Assembly (NCBI GenBank): GCA_965214565.1
Contig: OZ243951.1
Span: forward strand, 1,860,001 to 1,924,000
Length of the DNA stretch: 64,000 bases
Direction: 5' to 3'
Origin: VXYK01 sp965214565
GTDB lineage: Bacteria; Actinomycetota; Acidimicrobiia; Acidimicrobiales; Aldehydirespiratoraceae
The notes beneath the pieces were generated by a model that was not told where the DNA came from, made no database searches, and was given only the letters and a program-made list of their open reading frames with translations. Positions 60,992 to 64,000 of the stretch are shown here, piece after piece. Positions within the stretch are counted from its first letter, which is position 1. Every line of letters starts with the position of its first letter. The position numbers and the translations under genes are program-made.

Positions 60992-62788
60992 ATGAGATCC
61001 CGTACTAGGCCCCCAATGTTTGGGCAGATTCTTGCGTTGCTTCTTGCGCTGTGTCTCGTTGCCGTCGCCTGCGGCGGCGATGACGATGGCGGCACCGGCG
61101 ATGATGGCGGCGATGTGGCTGTCGGCGATGGCGGCGGCGGTGGTGACGATGACGGCGCTCCTACGACCACCGCGGCACCGGTCGAAGACGTCATCGAAGG
61201 CAATGTCTGCATTGGCGACGCCTGTGATGAGGCGAGCACCGGGGACGACGAGGTTCCACAACCGGTACCTGGCGGCACTTTGCGGATAGCCGTAGAAGCG
61301 GAGACCGACGGGCTCAACCCAACCGCCAACAACTTCGCGGTATCGGCCTACACGATGGGTTTCACGATATTCGATCCGCTCTTCTACATTGACCGTGACG
61401 GCAACTGGTTCCCCTTCCTAGCTGAGTCGGCCACATCGATCGGCGACGGATCGTCCTGGCAGGTGAAGGTCCGCGAGGGCATCACCTTCCACGACGGAAC
61501 ACCACTGAACGCCGATGCGCTGATCGCCAACTTCGAGGCGGCGATCACCGACCCGATCATCTCGCTGGCGATCGTGCCCAACTATACTTCCGAGAACCGC
61601 GTGGAGAAGATCGACGACCTGACGGTCCAGTACAACCTGATTCGCCCTTCGGCCCACTTCCCGGTCAACTTGACCTCCCAGTTGGGCATGATGGCCTCAC
61701 CGGCCTGGTTGGCGGCCGCAGCGGAGAACGACAGTCTCAACCAGGCGCCCGTCGGAACCGGCCCGTTCATGCTCGAGAGCCGCAATCAGGACGTGTCCAC
61801 CAAGGTGGTCAAGAATCCTGACTACTGGCGAGGAACCGACGACATCTATCTCGACGCCATCGAGTTCTTCATCACCACCGACACAGCCCTAGCAGCCGAG
61901 CAGATGGGAGCGGGCGATCTCGATGTCGTTGTGACTTCCAACTCGGACGCCACGCTCACCCTGCGCGATGCCGACGGCGTGTCCACGTTCGAGAATCTGT
62001 ACTCCGCTGAGAACTTCGTCATGATGAACACCCGTGCCGCTCCGACCGACGACATCCGTGTGCGCCAGGCATTGACATTCGCCACGGACCGTCAGGCATA
62101 CCACGACCTGATCGGACAGGGCACCATGCCTCTTGCCGACTCGATGTACCACCCGGACCTGATCTGGAACAACGCCGATGTCGTTCAGGAAGGCAACATG
62201 GGCGACCGGGCTGGACCGCTGGTGGACGCCTACTGTGCCGACTTCCCAGGCAACTGCAGCAACGGCAAGGTCAAGATCGAGCTCCAGTTCTCCGGACCCT
62301 CAACGCTCCAGGATCGGATCATGGACGTGTTGTCCGCCGGTTGGGAGCCGTACTTCGAGGTCGAGCGCCAGCAACTGCCGCAGGACCAGCACATCCTGCA
62401 GACTGCTATCGGACAGTTCCAGGTGGTGACCTGGCGTCAGTTCGGGAGCATCGAACCCGACAATGAGGTGGTCTGGCTCGAGTGCGCGACCGCGACTGGC
62501 GGCATCACACTCAACTGGGTCCGGTTGTGCAGCGAGGATCGCGATGCCCTTCTGTTTGAGCAGCGTGCCACCACAGACCTGGACCGCCGTGTGGAGATCA
62601 TGCAGGAGATCCAGTCGGAGATCCAATCGACATACACCTACATCTTCTTGACGCACACCAACTGGACTGTCGGCTTCCGCAACGCAGTGAAGAACATCTG
62701 CGGACAGACCGGGCCTGACGACATCGTGCTGGTATGCAATAATGAAGGAAGAGGCTTCTACCACAACGTCTGGATAGACGAGGGCTGA
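60992..62788 (+). CDS. Peptide/nickel-type ABC transporter substrate-binding lipoprotein (SBP_bac_5)
   Basis: A 598-residue extracellular solute-binding protein. Signal peptide with lipobox LVAVACGG, then a ~45-residue acidic and glycine-rich linker (GDDGGTGDDGGD type), then the DppA/OppA fold (TLRIAVEAETDGLNPTANNF, WQVKVREGITFHDGTPLNADALI, DYWRG). The ATG at 60992 follows GGAGGAG. First gene of a transporter operon; ligand unknown. Confidence 0.93.
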   Translation: MRSRTRPPMFGQILALLLALCLVAVACGGDDDGGTGDDGGDVAVGDGGGGGDDDGAPTTTAAPVEDVIEGNVCIGDACDEASTGDDEVPQPVPGGTLRIAVEAETDGLNPTANNFAVSAYTMGFTIFDPLFYIDRDGNWFPFLAESATSIGDGSSWQVKVREGITFHDGTPLNADALIANFEAAITDPIISLAIVPNYTSENRVEKIDDLTVQYNLIRPSAHFPVNLTSQLGMMASPAWLAAAAENDSLNQAPVGTGPFMLESRNQDVSTKVVKNPDYWRGTDDIYLDAIEFFITTDTALAAEQMGAGDLDVVVTSNSDATLTLRDADGVSTFENLYSAENFVMMNTRAAPTDDIRVRQALTFATDRQAYHDLIGQGTMPLADSMYHPDLIWNNADVVQEGNMGDRAGPLVDAYCADFPGNCSNGKVKIELQFSGPSTLQDRIMDVLSAGWEPYFEVERQQLPQDQHILQTAIGQFQVVTWRQFGSIEPDNEVVWLECATATGGITLNWVRLCSEDRDALLFEQRATTDLDRRVEIMQEIQSEIQSTYTYIFLTHTNWTVGFRNAVKNICGQTGPDDIVLVCNNEGRGFYHNVWIDEG

Positions 62789-62842
62789 GAAGCTGGGAAC
62801 TAGGAAAGAGGATCAGTTGACGCACCCGACCGAGGAGATGAC

Positions 62843-63853
62843 TTGAGACGGTTCATCCTCCGTCGGGTTGCGCAGCTGGTGCTCGTTGTCTTTGCGGTCA
62901 CCTTCTTGACGTTCGCATCGCTGAACCTGGTGGGTGATCCGCTGTTCAACATCGTCGGGGTGCTTTCGGGCATTCCCGATGAGCAGTGCGAAGCGGTGGA
63001 GCGCGGCGAAATCGAGGACACGCAGTCGTCTGGTCTGAACATGGGCGACTGCGCCTTGATCGCTCAGGCCAAGGAGCAGAACAACCTCGACAAGAACGTC
63101 GTCGAACGTTACGGCATCTGGCTCTCCGACATGGTGAGCGGCGACTTCGGAACGTCCTTCGTGAACGGCGACGAGATCTCCGACATCGTCAAGGAGCGCC
63201 TGCCGGTGACGATACGGCTGGTGGTTTATGCACAGGTTGTCGCACTGGGCATCGCGATCCCCTGGGGGGTCGCATCGGCGTATCGGGCCAACCGCGGCTT
63301 CGACAAGGTGTCGACTGTGGGGTCCTTCGGTCTCCTGGCGATTCCCAACTTCGCTCTGGGGGTGATCCTCCTGTACTTCTTCACGCTGAGGTGGCAGATC
63401 TTCCCGTCAAGATATGAGAACGACGGTTGGTGGTCGGAACTCCAGGCCCTGACGCTGCCCGCGCTCACGTTGGGGCTCGGTCTGGCTGCCACTTACCAGC
63501 GGTTGCTGCGCACCGACCTGATCACGACTCTGCAGGACGACTTCATCCACATGGCCCGGGCCAAGGGTATGACTGATCGACACATCATGTACCGCCATGC
63601 GCTTCGACCCTCGATGTTCTCGGTGATCACCGTGTTCGGGGTCAACACTGGTGCGCTCATCGGCGGGGCGTTGGTCGTTGAGCAGATCTTCTCGATTCCG
63701 GGGGTCGGGACCGAACTCGTAGAGGCGGTTCTGCGCAACGACCCACCGGTGGTCATCTCCCTGATCTCGGTGGTCGCAGTCGGCTTCGTGCTGATCAATT
63801 TCGTTGTTGATCTCATGTACGGGTACCTCGATCCGCGGGTGAGGGCCTCATGA
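62843..63853 (+). CDS. Peptide-type ABC transporter permease (DppB/OppB)
   Basis: A 336-residue permease with N-terminal RRFILRRVAQLVLVVFAVTFLTF, a large extracytoplasmic loop of ~90 residues, the EAA-type cytoplasmic loop (MARAKGMTDRHIMYRHALRPS) and about six hydrophobic segments. The TTG start at 62843 follows GAGGAG; no ATG gives a fitting N terminus. Stop overlaps the next gene (ATGA). Confidence 0.92.
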   Translation: MRRFILRRVAQLVLVVFAVTFLTFASLNLVGDPLFNIVGVLSGIPDEQCEAVERGEIEDTQSSGLNMGDCALIAQAKEQNNLDKNVVERYGIWLSDMVSGDFGTSFVNGDEISDIVKERLPVTIRLVVYAQVVALGIAIPWGVASAYRANRGFDKVSTVGSFGLLAIPNFALGVILLYFFTLRWQIFPSRYENDGWWSELQALTLPALTLGLGLAATYQRLLRTDLITTLQDDFIHMARAKGMTDRHIMYRHALRPSMFSVITVFGVNTGALIGGALVVEQIFSIPGVGTELVEAVLRNDPPVVISLISVVAVGFVLINFVVDLMYGYLDPRVRAS

Positions 63854-64000
63854 CCGAAATCGAAGACCTCGGCAACGACGGACGCGTTGAGGTTTCGGCG
63901 CCCGACCCGGCGCCCGACGATGGCATGGTCGATGATGCTGTCAAGAGGACGCTGGGGGTGGGCTTCTGGATCTCTGTCGGCTGGTTGGGGGTGCTCGTCG
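63850..64000 (+). CDS. Peptide-type ABC transporter permease (DppC/OppC), partial
   Basis: The first 50 codons of the next permease, cut by the right window edge. ATG at 63850 overlaps the DppB stop (ATGA). An acidic ~30-residue N terminus (MTEIEDLGND start) is followed by VKRTLGVGFWISVGWLGVLV, the first membrane segment. DppC identity is inferred from position and layout. Confidence 0.8.
   Translation, partial: MTEIEDLGNDGRVEVSAPDPAPDDGMVDDAVKRTLGVGFWISVGWLGVLV

Noticed and set aside
1..64000. Prophage, integrative element or tRNA-linked island
   Set aside because: No integrase, phage structural genes, tRNA cloverleaf or flanking direct repeats were recognised.

Overview
This window reads as a contiguous piece of a GC-rich actinobacterial chromosome. 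Three gene types point to Actinobacteria, and loosely to a free-living, probably Acidimicrobiia-like lineage: a mycothiol-dependent formaldehyde dehydrogenase with its metallo-beta-lactamase partner, KstR/IpdF-type steroid genes, and an SLH-repeat secreted protein. No rRNA, tRNA, CRISPR array, phage or insertion sequence was seen. Both window edges cut through genes: a LacD-like aldolase on the left and a DppC-like permease on the right.

1-14.8 kb, minus strand: one long inositol operon. In transcription order it holds iolE, a sugar-binding lipoprotein, a double-length permease, an ABC ATPase, iolC, a D-2-hydroxyacid dehydrogenase, a Gfo/Idh/MocA oxidoreductase, iolD, an SDR, a fused desaturase-like oxygenase plus Rieske ferredoxin (MocD-MocE architecture, as in rhizopine catabolism), iolG, iolB and the aldolase. 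The oxygenase suggests that the real substrate may be an O-methylated or otherwise substituted inositol. Almost every junction is a 4-base stop/start overlap. Where there is a short gap (four junctions), the gap is exactly tiled by tiny ORFs that themselves overlap stop-to-start.

14.8-20.8 kb: a perfect 18-bp inverted repeat containing two TAGAGCGCTCTA palindromes lies between divergent iolE and a lacI-type regulator. Downstream of the regulator on the plus strand are a PhyH-type dioxygenase, another Gfo/Idh/MocA protein, xylA and xylB. The regulator probably controls both arms, linking inositol and xylose-type sugar use.

20.8-33.6 kb: a mixed accessory region with an SLH/beta-propeller secreted protein, a nucleotide-sugar-epimerase-like protein, an SDR plus acyl-CoA ligase pair, a TetR regulator, an SRPBCC protein, an unusual sulfatase fused to a DJ-1/PfpI domain, a metallo-beta-lactamase protein, an acyl-CoA-dehydrogenase-like monooxygenase and a thiolase-like protein without the usual nucleophile.

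33.7-48.1 kb: a RelB/MazE-MazF type toxin-antitoxin pair, the mycothiol formaldehyde pathway, two methyltransferases with an agmatinase-family ureohydrolase, a rhomboid protease, an LLM oxidoreductase, a tandem-fused CoA-transferase, a VIT-type metal transporter, a second CoA-transferase, a hydrolase, a CDF transporter, a MaoC hydratase and a methionine aminopeptidase.

48.1-64 kb: a DUF3048 lipoprotein-like secreted protein, nucleoside hydrolase plus ribokinase, an APH-like kinase, two cyclic-nucleotide-binding proteins, a cyclase, an NfeD-flotillin pair joined by stop-codon-bearing 15-bp repeats, a KstR-like/SDR/IpdF steroid-type cluster, and the start of a peptide-type ABC transporter operon. 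No gene-free stretch longer than about 250 bases was found.
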